Positions 43,882 through 54,000 of a stretch of DNA of 64,000 bases are shown piece by piece (within the stretch, counting starts at the first letter, position 1; the number at the start of each line of letters is the position of its first letter). The stretch is from CBDBES01 sp965204465. GTDB taxonomy: Bacteria > Spirochaetota > Leptospiria > Turneriellales > CBDBES01. The notes beneath the pieces are model-generated. The model made no database searches, was not told the origin of the DNA, and saw only the letters and a list, made by a program, of their open reading frames with translations. Where the stretch lies: NCBI GenBank assembly GCA_965204465.1, contig OZ241995.1, positions 1,054,001 to 1,118,000 on the forward strand, read 5' to 3'. The position numbers were made by a program, and so were the translations under genes.

Positions 43882-44559
43882 ATGAATGAAGTTTTAAATA
43901 GTCAAAGTGCCTTATGCATAAAGCAAATAGAATTAGGGCCAATGCAAAATTTTATCTATTTTTTGATCAATAAACAAACATCAGAAGCAGTGATCGTAGA
44001 CCCTGCCTGGGATGTGATCCGGATCAAAAAAATACTGGAAGAAAATGGTCTTATATTAAAAGCACTTTTGATCACTCATGTTCATGCAGACCATACAAAT
44101 GGAATTGAATCTATTCTAGAAAGTTACGATATCCCTGTATATGTTTCTAAATACGAGGCTGAATTCTATGATAAAATTTCAGAAAATATAGTGGGGGTGG
44201 GGGTAGATTTTAATTTATCATTAAAAAATATTGAAATAGAATTTTTGCATACCCCGGGGCATACTCCTGGTTCTCAATGTTTCCTGGTGCAAGGAAACCT
44301 TATCGCGGGAGACACCCTGTTTCTAAATGGATGTGGTAGATGTGATCTCCCAGGAGGTAATGCAGATGCAATGTATGATACTATATATAAAAAACTCATG
44401 AAGCTTCCAGAGGATACGATCATATACCCCGGACATAACTATCATACATTAAAAAAAGATTCTTTGGAACAGCAAAAAAAAAATAATCCTTATATGCAAT
44501 TCTCTAATTTACATGAATTTGTAAGATACAGAATGGGTGGCCAACATAAAAAGAGTTAA
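43882..44559 (+). CDS. MBL-fold hydrolase (glyoxalase II-like)
   Basis: 225 residues. The metal site is HVHADHTNG (HxHxDH), with TPGHTPGSQCF, AGDTLF and PGHNYHT supplying further His/Asp ligands. CGRCDLPGGNADAMYDTI is shared with hydroxyacylglutathione hydrolases and persulfide dioxygenase-like enzymes. Which reaction it performs cannot be decided from sequence. Monocistronic between the Mrr remnant and the convergent STAS gene. Confidence 0.82.
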   Translation: MNEVLNSQSALCIKQIELGPMQNFIYFLINKQTSEAVIVDPAWDVIRIKKILEENGLILKALLITHVHADHTNGIESILESYDIPVYVSKYEAEFYDKISENIVGVGVDFNLSLKNIEIEFLHTPGHTPGSQCFLVQGNLIAGDTLFLNGCGRCDLPGGNADAMYDTIYKKLMKLPEDTIIYPGHNYHTLKKDSLEQQKKNNPYMQFSNLHEFVRYRMGGQHKKS

Positions 44560-44581
44560 TCCTCCCACCAAAGAACCTGGA

Positions 44582-44923
44582 TCAATCTTGAAATGAATCC
44601 AGAGCATCCTCTCTATTTTTAAATATCTCAAAAACAGAAGATAATTTTGTAATATCCAATAAATCATCAATTTCAGAATTGAGTCCGCATAAGCTAAATC
44701 GACCATTCATTCTCTCTACTTCCCTAAAAATATTTAAAAATATGCCTAGAACTGCAGAATTTATGTATTCCACTTTTTTCATGTCTACAATGATCTTAGG
44801 TACTTGGCTTTGGTCTATACAAGATTCAAGCTGATCGGCAATTTCAAACTCCATTCCGCTTTTAATGAGGCCTTCTATTTCTAGCACCCATGTATTATTA
44901 TTTCTTCGCATTTTAATTTTCAT
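44582..44923 (-). CDS. STAS-domain anti-anti-sigma-type protein
   Basis: 113 residues with one STAS domain (IIVDMKKVEYINSAVLGIFLNI, then GRFSLCGLNSEIDDLLDITKLSSVFEIF). The phosphorylation loop normally reads DSSG. Here it is NSAV, so the second serine, usually phosphorylated by an anti-sigma kinase, is Ala, although a Ser remains just before. It may be a constitutive partner or use another residue. No kinase or sigma gene is adjacent. Ends 23 bp from the convergent MBL gene. Confidence 0.82.
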   Translation of the reverse strand: MKIKMRRNNNTWVLEIEGLIKSGMEFEIADQLESCIDQSQVPKIIVDMKKVEYINSAVLGIFLNIFREVERMNGRFSLCGLNSEIDDLLDITKLSSVFEIFKNREDALDSFQD

Positions 44924-44999
44924 ATAGATATATTTTTTATTTTCTTATTCATCTTGATTTTTGAATAAACGTTAAACTTTTGTTACCCCGTATTTCATT

Positions 45000-46265
45000 T
45001 TATTCATTTAAAAAATGACCTAATTTTTTTGCCTTTGTGGAAAGGTACTTTTTATTGTATTCATTTACCTGGGTAACTAAAGGAGTTCTACCCACAATTT
45101 CTAAGCCATATCCTTCTAGGCCTACCACTTTTCGAGGATTATTGGTTAAAAGCTGCATCTTCTTAACTCCCAATGAAGTTAAAATTTGCGCTCCTATGCC
45201 ATAGTCTCTTAGGTCAGGGGCAAAGCCTAACTTTTCATTTGCTTCCACGGTATCTAATCCCTTATCTTGGTATGCATATGCTTTTAATTTATTTATGATC
45301 CCTATACCGCGTCCCTCCTGCCTCATATACAAAAGAACTCCTTTCCCGTTTTCGGCAATTTGCCTAAGAGCATTTTGCAGCTGATTTCCGCAGTCACATC
45401 GAAGAGAATGGAACACATCTCCCGTAAGACATTCTGAATGGACCCTGACCAAGGTCGTTTCTTCTGGATCAATCTTTCCTATAGTAAGAGCCAAATGGAC
45501 TTTATCATCCAAATGATTTAAAAAAGCAATTGCATTGAATTTTCCGTAGATAGTGGGCAAAAAACTCTCACCAGCTCTATATACATATCCCTTTGTACTG
45601 CGTAAATATTGAATCAGATCTTTAATGGTTACAATTTTCATATCAAATTTATGCGCTATTTTTTTTAGTTCTGGCATCCTGGCCATAGAACCATCATCTT
45701 TCATAATTTCGCATAAAACAGCGACAGGCTTTTTATTGGCAAGCCTGGCCAAGTCCAAAGAAGCTTCCGTATGCCCTGCCCTAACCAATACTCCCCCTTT
45801 ATTACATTCTAAGGGGAAAATATGCCCAGGCCTAACAAAATCGCCTGCAGTCGCCTTTTCGTTTGCCAAGAGTTTGATAGTACGTGAACGGTCATAAGCC
45901 GATATTCCTGTTGTAATGTCCTTTTTGGCATCCACAGATACAGTAAATGCGGTTCTGCGTATATCCTGATTATTTTTTACCATTGGTTCAAGATTTAGAT
46001 CCCTTGCCTTTTCAGGAGTAATGGAAACGCATATTAGACCTCTTCCATACTTAGCCATGAAATTGACCTTCTCTGGAGAAATATTTTCAGCTGCCATAGC
46101 AAAATCGCCTTCGTTTTCTCTATCTTCTGAATCTGTTATAATGATAATATTTCCTTTTTTTATCTCTCCCACAGCTTGTTTAACAGAACGATAAGCATCC
46201 GAATCTGTTTGTTCTTTTTTCCCTCTGTTCTTCATAAAAGGCATATTTATTTTTTCCATTAACAT
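45000..46265 (-). CDS. ribBA: Bifunctional 3,4-DHBP synthase / GTP cyclohydrolase II
   Basis: 421 residues. The RibB half has DSEDRENEGDFAMAAE, GLICVSITPEKA, GDFVRPGHIFPL and TEASLDLARLA. The RibA half (about 215-421) has VHSECLTGDVFHSLRCDCG, with the three zinc cysteines, and YMRQEGRGIGIINKLKAYAY. It feeds riboflavin synthesis with both branch precursors. I see no FMN riboswitch in the 107 bp upstream. The first ATG is 46265; another Met (MEKINM) follows two codons later. Confidence 0.95.
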   Translation of the reverse strand: MLMEKINMPFMKNRGKKEQTDSDAYRSVKQAVGEIKKGNIIIITDSEDRENEGDFAMAAENISPEKVNFMAKYGRGLICVSITPEKARDLNLEPMVKNNQDIRRTAFTVSVDAKKDITTGISAYDRSRTIKLLANEKATAGDFVRPGHIFPLECNKGGVLVRAGHTEASLDLARLANKKPVAVLCEIMKDDGSMARMPELKKIAHKFDMKIVTIKDLIQYLRSTKGYVYRAGESFLPTIYGKFNAIAFLNHLDDKVHLALTIGKIDPEETTLVRVHSECLTGDVFHSLRCDCGNQLQNALRQIAENGKGVLLYMRQEGRGIGIINKLKAYAYQDKGLDTVEANEKLGFAPDLRDYGIGAQILTSLGVKKMQLLTNNPRKVVGLEGYGLEIVGRTPLVTQVNEYNKKYLSTKAKKLGHFLNE

Positions 46266-46372
46266 TTTTTATATTTTTAATTTAACCTATTCAATAATTC
46301 TATTTACCTCAATACGTTCTTCTCTTATTTAAGACACTCTGTAAATTTTATTTTCTTTAATATTTAAATTTT

Positions 46373-47227
46373 TTAAGAATGATCTAACAATCCTGCATAA
46401 CCTTTTTTGTAAGTTGGGTACTTGAAATGAAATCCAGAAGATACGATTCGATCATTCCTGCACCTTTTATTTCCACTTCTGATACTCTTTATCGGATAAT
46501 TTACATAACGATCAGGGCTAATTTTAAATTTTATGTTCGACGCTATCCATTCCAAGACTAATTTTATTTCCTCAGGGGCATGGTCTACCCCAATGTAAAG
46601 CGCTTGTGGATCTGTCAATTCTATAATATGCTTGATCATCAAAGCAGAATCTTCAACATGAATACGATTCACATACCTGGGATATCTATCGCTGATCTTA
46701 ATTTTATTATCCTTGACCCGCTGAATTAATGTATTCCTGCCAAGGCCATAGATACCGCCCAAACGAATAACAGTAGAATTAGATAATTTAGAATATAGTA
46801 AGGACTCTGCCTTCAGGAGTATCTTTCCCCCAAATGTTGTCGGATTTGTCTCGGAATTTTCATCAACCCATTCCCCTGTTGTTTGCCCATATACGGAAGT
46901 ACTTGAAATATATATAAACCTCTTAATATTAGAAGTATCTAAAACTTTTAATAAATTCAATAGTCCATCTATATAAACTTTTCTATATGCATCTTCTTCG
47001 TAATGATCAGGGGAAGGGCAATATAAAACAAATTCTGGTTTTTCCTTTTTTAGTTTTAAAGTAGAAATATCATTTAAGTCTGCTTGAAAAGGAACAAGGT
47101 TCTTATATTTTTGCTCCTCTTTGGATCTTCGGATGGAGGTGACCATATACTTATCTTGAGGAAGAGTCTGATAAAAATATTTGGCAACATATCCAAAACC
47201 AACAATCAAGACTCTTTGCATTGGCAA
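46373..47227 (-). CDS. NAD-dependent epimerase/dehydratase-type SDR protein
   Basis: 284 residues. A Rossmann start MPMQRVLIVGFGYVAKYFYQ gives GxGxxA. SSTSVYGQTTGEWVDENSET has the Ser and the Tyr of the catalytic set (YxxxK form not fully kept), and RLGGIYGLGRNTLIQRVK follows. It resembles the YeeZ-like group. Substrate unknown. Located between ribBA and a TPR/lipoprotein pair, all on the minus strand. Confidence 0.75.
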   Translation of the reverse strand: MPMQRVLIVGFGYVAKYFYQTLPQDKYMVTSIRRSKEEQKYKNLVPFQADLNDISTLKLKKEKPEFVLYCPSPDHYEEDAYRKVYIDGLLNLLKVLDTSNIKRFIYISSTSVYGQTTGEWVDENSETNPTTFGGKILLKAESLLYSKLSNSTVIRLGGIYGLGRNTLIQRVKDNKIKISDRYPRYVNRIHVEDSALMIKHIIELTDPQALYIGVDHAPEEIKLVLEWIASNIKFKISPDRYVNYPIKSIRSGNKRCRNDRIVSSGFHFKYPTYKKGYAGLLDHS

Positions 47228-47312
47228 CCTTCTTTTAATATATGATCGTAATGTTTCACTTGAGCAATGGGAAATTTATTTAAGTAAACGACAATAAAAT
47301 AATTAAATATTG

Positions 47313-48056
47313 CTAGAGTGTGAGTTTCAAATTCTGGAATTTAATTTCAAGATAATCATTGCTTTGATCGTCTTTAATGATCACAAATTTTGGAAAGATT
47401 CTCTTCTGGAAATCAAAATATTCTATTATCTGACAAACTAATATTTTTTTCGTTTTTTTATTGCGTAATAAATATCGCCTCAATTCTCCGTCCTGAAAAT
47501 CTGCAATTACATCATGGGAAGACATATCGACTATGAATTTTTGGCTTTTTTGTAAATATTTTCCACCCTTTTTAAAAATAAAATCGGGGATAAACCCTTG
47601 TATGATTGATAGAAAAAAATGCTTAGGTATCTGATGTCCTAGAATATCAAACTTATGTTGATGGGATAGCTTATATTCTTTACCTTCCAGATGATCTTTA
47701 AGAATACTGATTTTCTTGCCAGTCTGTGCGGAAAGAGAAAAAATGGAAGACTTTAGAATTGGTTCCTGTACATTGACCGTTATTTTATAAGCATTCTCTT
47801 GAGAGGGATAGATCCTGGAAGAAATTATAGATCCTATATAAGAAAACTCGGTTTTTTTACTTTCTCCTTTCAATATAAAATAAACATATAACTTTTTATA
47901 GGGGAAATAAATTTTTTTAGTTTCTGATATTAGCTTTTCTTTAGAGAGAAATTGAACTGGTTCACGCACATTAACATCAACCGTTTTGCATGAAGTAACA
48001 ACGATAACACAAAATACGATCAAATAAATTCGTGAATTCTGTTGAACTCTTTTCAT
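47313..48056 (-). CDS. Lipoprotein of unknown function
   Basis: 247 residues. The signal and lipobox are IYLIVFCVIVVTSC, then a beta-rich domain with YIGSIISSRIYPSQENAYKI and a C-terminal part rich in short strands. I recognise no family. It begins 5 bp after the large TPR gene on the same strand, so they are surely one transcript and may work together. Confidence 0.7.
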   Translation of the reverse strand: MKRVQQNSRIYLIVFCVIVVTSCKTVDVNVREPVQFLSKEKLISETKKIYFPYKKLYVYFILKGESKKTEFSYIGSIISSRIYPSQENAYKITVNVQEPILKSSIFSLSAQTGKKISILKDHLEGKEYKLSHQHKFDILGHQIPKHFFLSIIQGFIPDFIFKKGGKYLQKSQKFIVDMSSHDVIADFQDGELRRYLLRNKKTKKILVCQIIEYFDFQKRIFPKFVIIKDDQSNDYLEIKFQNLKLTL

Positions 48057-48061
48057 TACTT

Positions 48062-50161
48062 CTATTGTCCTTTAATTTTTTTCATCTTTTTTAAAATATA
48101 ATCCTCATCTAAAGTTTCAGAAGCTTCTGATATTCTTTCTATTGTTTTTTGGAAATAAATATATGCCATGAAAAATCGGTTTAAACTATAATAAGTTTCA
48201 GCAAGATGGAAATAAATTACCGGATCCACGTTATTATTTTTTTTAGCATTATTAACAGCCATCAATAACTTTTGCAGGGCAGTATTATAATCTTTTTTTT
48301 TATATAATAACCAGCCTAAAGAATCCAGATAGGCTTCATTCCCTGGGTCTTGTTCAAGTGCTTTCGTCAGCAACTGATCTGCTTCATCTAGTTTATCACC
48401 TCTCAGGGAATACATATAGCCAAGATAATTTAAGTAAAATGCATTATCTGGCTCTAATTCAATTGCCTTTTTAAAATTTTTTTCTGCTTCTTCAAAATTA
48501 TTGTTTTTCTCAAAGCTTATTCCAAGGTGAAAATAGTAATTTGATGGCACCTCCTCTTCTGAAAGGATATCAATAGCTTTTTGAATATATTTGATCGACA
48601 GATCATAATTTTCTGGTTTTTTTTCTCCCAATTTATAATATACTACACCCAGTAGAAAAGAAGCTCTGGAATTTTGCGGTAAAATCTGAATAGATTCTTT
48701 AAGACCTTGAATGGCTTCTTTATATTTCTTGAAATGATCCGACTGTAATATCCAGCTAGTACTCAATTTGAGCTGATATTCCCTTTGTATGATGTCTTTT
48801 ATTTTATTGTCGATGACACTTCTTTTTTTATCATCATTCAGAGAAGCGGCCTGATGCTCATACCATTCTTTTAATTGCAACGTATACCTTAATGCTTCTT
48901 TATAATATACCAAAGATTTTTTTAAATACTTCTTTTTTTCTATTGTATATGCATGGTTAGCATAAACATTCAAAAATTGCTCGGCTAATTTTTCTATTTC
49001 TTCGCTGATATGGTCCGACTCATTTATTTTATTTAAAAAAAATCTTTTCTGAAAATCTATTTTAGTATTCCTGTCGGATAAGATATTCAATATCAGATTT
49101 GCATGATCCTGTGCAACCGCAAGAGCATTCAATCTATGAGATAAAAAAATGACTTTGGATGCTTCTTCCATCATGGCATCGAATTTTTTTGCCTTCTTAT
49201 AAATTCTTACTAAACCAATCCTGGCAGCCAAAGAATTAGGTTTTTCCTTTAAAACCTGTAAGAATAATTTTTCAGCTTTTTCTAATTTATCATCTAGTTC
49301 AAAAAATATCCCTTCTATAATAGAAAAATTAACTGGATATTCTTCTATAAAGTTTTTAGCCATTGACCTTGTTTGGAAATTCTTCAATATATAATAATTT
49401 GTTATGATGGATTCTAAGGCCGATCTATAATCCGGTTTTATTTCAAGGGCTTGCCTTAGCAATTGATTCGATTTCTCAAATTTCCCTTTTATTTTGTACA
49501 ATTCACCTAAGATAAATAGGGTTCTTAAATTATTCTTATTTAAAGGAAGCATTTTCTCATAATAAGAAATTGCTTTTTCATAGAGCCCCTGTTTATAATA
49601 ATGATTTGCCAAATTATTATAGGCCAGGTAGATATAATGTTGATTACCTGTATTTTCAGAAGCAACTGATAGCCTTCTGTAATAGACTATTGCTTTTTTA
49701 ACATTTTTTTCAGCCTGATAAATTCGGGCTAAAGAAAATAAGGCATCTTCATGAAAAGGCTTTTTTTTTAGTATTCTATAGTATAGTTCCTTCGCTTTGG
49801 TTAGATCTCTTTCATCTATATAAATGTCCGCCAGAATTTCAAGGGATTCATCATCATCTTTGCTTAAAAGGATGGCTTGGTGCAGATATTCTTTTGCCTT
49901 TGGTATATCTTGATCATCCAGAGAAATGATTGCCAAATATCGCAATGGAACAGAATGGGGCCTATGCGTTTTGATATATTGTTTAAAAAATTTTGCGGCA
50001 TTACTAAGATCACCTGCATAAAAAAATTGAAAGGCCTTACCTAAAATAAGGCTGTCTGTTTTTTGCTTTTCTGCACTGTATATTGTGCTACCATAAAATA
50101 AGAAAAAAATCGAAAAAAGAAGACTTATTCCTTTAGGGATCATAAATGTAACCAATAACAA
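48062..50161 (-). CDS. Exported TPR-repeat protein
   Basis: 699 residues. After a hydrophobic segment (ISLLFSIFFLFYGSTIYSA) come at least nine TPR-like helix pairs spread over the protein, e.g. AAKFFKQYIKTHRPHSVPLR, AKELYYRILKKKPFHEDAL, KAISYYEKMLPLNKNNLRT and AEKNFKKAIELEPDNAFYLN. TPR arrays bind protein partners. The signal suggests export; the first Met (50161) or the internal Met at 50143 (MIPKGISLL) may be the start. Co-transcribed with the lipoprotein at 47313. No further assignment possible. Confidence 0.82.
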   Translation of the reverse strand: MLLVTFMIPKGISLLFSIFFLFYGSTIYSAEKQKTDSLILGKAFQFFYAGDLSNAAKFFKQYIKTHRPHSVPLRYLAIISLDDQDIPKAKEYLHQAILLSKDDDESLEILADIYIDERDLTKAKELYYRILKKKPFHEDALFSLARIYQAEKNVKKAIVYYRRLSVASENTGNQHYIYLAYNNLANHYYKQGLYEKAISYYEKMLPLNKNNLRTLFILGELYKIKGKFEKSNQLLRQALEIKPDYRSALESIITNYYILKNFQTRSMAKNFIEEYPVNFSIIEGIFFELDDKLEKAEKLFLQVLKEKPNSLAARIGLVRIYKKAKKFDAMMEEASKVIFLSHRLNALAVAQDHANLILNILSDRNTKIDFQKRFFLNKINESDHISEEIEKLAEQFLNVYANHAYTIEKKKYLKKSLVYYKEALRYTLQLKEWYEHQAASLNDDKKRSVIDNKIKDIIQREYQLKLSTSWILQSDHFKKYKEAIQGLKESIQILPQNSRASFLLGVVYYKLGEKKPENYDLSIKYIQKAIDILSEEEVPSNYYFHLGISFEKNNNFEEAEKNFKKAIELEPDNAFYLNYLGYMYSLRGDKLDEADQLLTKALEQDPGNEAYLDSLGWLLYKKKDYNTALQKLLMAVNNAKKNNNVDPVIYFHLAETYYSLNRFFMAYIYFQKTIERISEASETLDEDYILKKMKKIKGQ

Positions 50162-50349
50162 ATAATAGTAAAATTTGACTCTAAATAACAGGCTCTTCTT
50201 ACAATAAATTTAAATGGATGGTGGTGTATACTTATTTTTTGCCTTCTACTTTTAGATCAGTTCTATATAAAAATTATAGCTTTGCATGATCAGTTCTATT
50301 TATTGACTTCTAAGTTTAAAATCATTATATACATAAGTAAGGATACTCA

Positions 50350-50979
50350 TTGAAAAATCACATACAGAAATTATCTTCCTGTAAAAAATGTAGTGATATG
50401 CAAGGGCCTCCTATAATTGGATGTGTATTGCATAAAAGCATGGTAATGAGTGTTGGCCAGGCACCTGGAATACATGAAGCAAAATATATGAAGCCTTTCT
50501 CCTATACTGCCGGGAAAACTTTATTTAAATGGTTTGCAAGCATTCAAATTAAAGAAGAAGATTTTAGAAAAAAAGTACAAATGTCCGCAGTATGCCGTTG
50601 TTTTCCAGGCAAAATGAAATCGGGTGATCGTAAGCCTTCTAAAGCAGAAGTCCATAATTGTGAACCATTTCTTAAATTTGAGATAAAGTATCACAAGCCA
50701 GAACTAGTGATTCCCATTGGTAAACTGGCCATAGAGCAATTTTTGACCGATAAAAATTATAAATTGGTAGAATTGGTCGGCCAGACCAAAAGAGTCGAAA
50801 AATATGGTCTTAAATTTGACTGTATATGCCTTCCCCATCCTTCTGGAATAAATGTATGGAATCAAACCAAAATAGGTAAAAGACTGATCCATAAGGCATT
50901 AAAGAATATACAAAAACATCCTGCCATAAGACATCTTTTTTTTGATGATGGAGGGTTTCATGGAAAGAATTTTCATTGA
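50350..50979 (+). CDS. Uracil-DNA glycosylase family protein
   Basis: 209 residues, starting with TTG. An early C-x2-C (SSCKKC), MSVGQAPGIHEA (motif 1, GxAPG), YTAGKTLFKWF, later PELVIPIGKLAIEQFL and LPHPSGINVW (motif HPSG) match the UDG superfamily, near the Fe-S family 4/5 forms. Members remove uracil from DNA for base-excision repair. Active-site residue identity is not certain, so activity may differ. A probable terminator follows. Confidence 0.78.
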   Translation: MKNHIQKLSSCKKCSDMQGPPIIGCVLHKSMVMSVGQAPGIHEAKYMKPFSYTAGKTLFKWFASIQIKEEDFRKKVQMSAVCRCFPGKMKSGDRKPSKAEVHNCEPFLKFEIKYHKPELVIPIGKLAIEQFLTDKNYKLVELVGQTKRVEKYGLKFDCICLPHPSGINVWNQTKIGKRLIHKALKNIQKHPAIRHLFFDDGGFHGKNFH

Positions 50980-50992
50980 TTTGTATGAATTT

Positions 50993-51066
50993 CATCCGCA
51001 TAAGTGAATATATCGTTAATGTTCAGGTTTATTCGGCAGTCCTGAAGAACGATCCGGATGTTTTTT
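50993..51066 (+). terminator. Probable Rho-independent terminator after the UDG gene
   Basis: Nested hairpin: CATCCG (50993) pairs with CGGATG (51055-51060). Inside it CGTT and TTCAGG (51022) pair with CCTGAA (51041-51046) and AACG. T6 follows at 51061-51066. Confidence 0.5.
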
Positions 51067-51070
51067 GAAA

Positions 51071-54000
51071 CTATGCAGTTTCTTCCATTCCTTGAAGGAT
51101 TATTTTTTGCAATAGCTTCTTCAGAGGAGGCAATATAGAATCTCCTTTAGAATCCTCAGGATAAAAGTAAATATTCTGGGGTCTATTGGGATCTAACTTA
51201 AATTGAGGGTCTGTCTGAACAAGATCATGGATCGTCTTAGCCGAGATTTGAGTTTCTGAAGAAGCACTTAATATAAAACATCCAGATTCCCATTTAATCT
51301 GATCCAGCCTAAGTTGATTACCTAATATGCGTATTTCTTCGTAATGGATCATTTTCATCAATAGATCAGGAAGTTTACCAAAACGATCCAATAATTGTTC
51401 TTCTACCTCAGCAATATTCTGCAGAGTATTGGCGGAAACTAATTTTTTATAAAATTCCATCTTTTGGCGAGTGTCAGGGATAAAATCATCCAGAATATAA
51501 AAATCCTGGGGGATGATGACCGAACAGCCAAAAAATTCCTTCTCTTTATGGCGAAGACTATGGATTTTTTCCTGAAGCATTTGAATATACAATTCAAATC
51601 CAATGGCCATTATATCGCCACTTTGTTCTTTCCCTAAAATATTACCAGCACCTCTTATTTCAAGGTCTTTCATGGCTATTTTAAATCCTGATCCCAGCTC
51701 ATTATATTCTTCTAAAGTATTGAGTCTTTTTTGGGCCACCTCAGTAATGGAAGCTCTATCCGGATAGAATAAATATGCATAGGCCTGCCTATCTGATCTA
51801 CCTACCCTACCCTTTAATTGGTACAATTGGCTAAGTCCAAATGTATGGGAATTCATCACGATCAATGTATTTACATTTGCTATATCAATGCCAGACTCTA
51901 TAATGGTGGTACAGACCAAAATATCATATTCATAATTCAGAAAACCAAGCATGGTCATTTCTACATCTTGTTCATTCATTTTGGCATGTAAAATGGCAAT
52001 TCTTGCTCTAGGGAAGGATCTTTGGATGCTACTGGCCTGCACCTCTATCGTTTTGATCTTGTTTTGCAAAATATATATCTGTCCATTCCTATTGAGTTCT
52101 TTTTCAATGGCTTGATCTAATATCTCTTGATTATATGCCAGTACAAATGTCTCAATGCTGCGCCTGTTGCGAGGGGGAGTTTTGATCAGGCTAAGGTCAC
52201 GTATATTTACCAGAGAAAGTTGCAATGTTCTGGGGATAGGAGTGGCAGTCATCGTGATAGTATCTATATTGGCTCTCATTTTCTTGATACTTTCTTTATG
52301 CACCACTCCAAATTTCTGTTCTTCATCCACAACCAGTAATCCAAAATTTTTAAAAGAGATATTTTTAGACAAAAGAGAATGAGTACCAATGATAATATCC
52401 AATGAGCCATTTTCTAATTTTTGTAGAATTTCTTTTTTCTCGCTAGAGCTTCTAAAACGAGAAATATAATCAATGGATACAGGGTAATTATGAAATCTTT
52501 TTTTAAATGTATGGAAATGCTGAAAAGCAAGGATCGTGGTGGGGCATAAAAGTGCCACTTGTTTTCCTGCCATTACCGCCTTAAAGGAAGCTCTCATGGC
52601 GACTTCTGTTTTGCCATAGCCAACGTCTCCACAGATAAGGCGATCCATTGGCCTGGCAGATTGCATATCTTTTTTAATGTCGTTAATGGCATTGATCTGG
52701 TCATCTGTTTCTTCATGTTCAAAATTAGCTTCATATTCTTCTTGAAAAGGACTATCTGGAGGATAGATGATCCCCTTGGATTTTTCTCTTTTGGCATATA
52801 AATCTAATAACTCCTGGGCCAATTTTTCAATGGATTCCTGGGCTCTTTTTTTCGTTCTTCTCCAGGAAGATCTTTTGCCTAAATGATCCAGATCTGGATC
52901 CTCTGTAGAACCAATATAACGATGTACTAAATTGATCTGTTCTACTGGAACGTATAATTTATCCTGGCCCGCATAGGCGACCTCCAGAAAGTCTTTCTCA
53001 TAGCCCCCTACCTGCATTCTGATCAGATTTATAAAGCGCCCTATACCATGATTTACATGGACTACATAGTCCCCTTCCTTTAGATCAATAAAACTTTCTA
53101 TAATTTGTGTTTGATCTTTAGAAATGGCCTGCCTTTTTACCCTTTTACCAAAAATTTCTTTTTCTGTGAGTAATATTCCATTCTTCCAGCTAAAACCAGT
53201 TTTTATTCCCAAAGATAGGAAAAAATATTGAAATTGAATATCTTCCTGATACGCGGATAAAATATGCTGTATCCTTTCTCTTTGAGAATTTGTAGAAGGG
53301 CAGATGAATACATCCATTTGCTTAAAATTAAGATTCATTTCTTTTACCAGATCAGATACCCTACCCCTATATAAAGGCGCTTCTTTAAACTTTGCCGAAA
53401 TATGGTCTATGGATTCAGAAATAGGTAATATTTCATGCGCATTCTTTAAATGTTTTTCAATTACTTCATCCGACCAAAAAAGTTCTTCTGGCGTTAAATG
53501 AAATTTCCCTTTGCTTTTTTTAAAAAGGAAAGAATGTTCTTCCCTGATCGATCTAAGCCTCTTTAGAATAGAAAAAGAATCCTGCAATAAAATAACGGGG
53601 GGGGTATCATAATAACTAAAAATACTACTCACTTCCGTTACACTTGGATAGACATCCCAGAAACCCCTTATTTCATTCATTCTTTGGGTATCCGATTCTT
53701 CTCTAAGGAAAGGGGGAATATTCTCAGAATATCCAGATGGATCCTCCGCAGATCGTTGGGCAATAAATTCTTGAAATTTTTTGGAGGAACGGATACTTGA
53801 TATCATTTTTTCTTCAAATAATATATCTCTACGGGGGAATATATTTATCTTCTCTACTTTTTCAATGGAAGACTGGGATAGAGGGTCGAAAAAACGGATG
53901 GATTCTATCTGATCACCTAAAAAGTCAATTCTGATCGGATTAAAATAACCAGGACAAAATATGTCTATTAGGCTTCCTTTGATGCAGAATTCGCCTTGTT

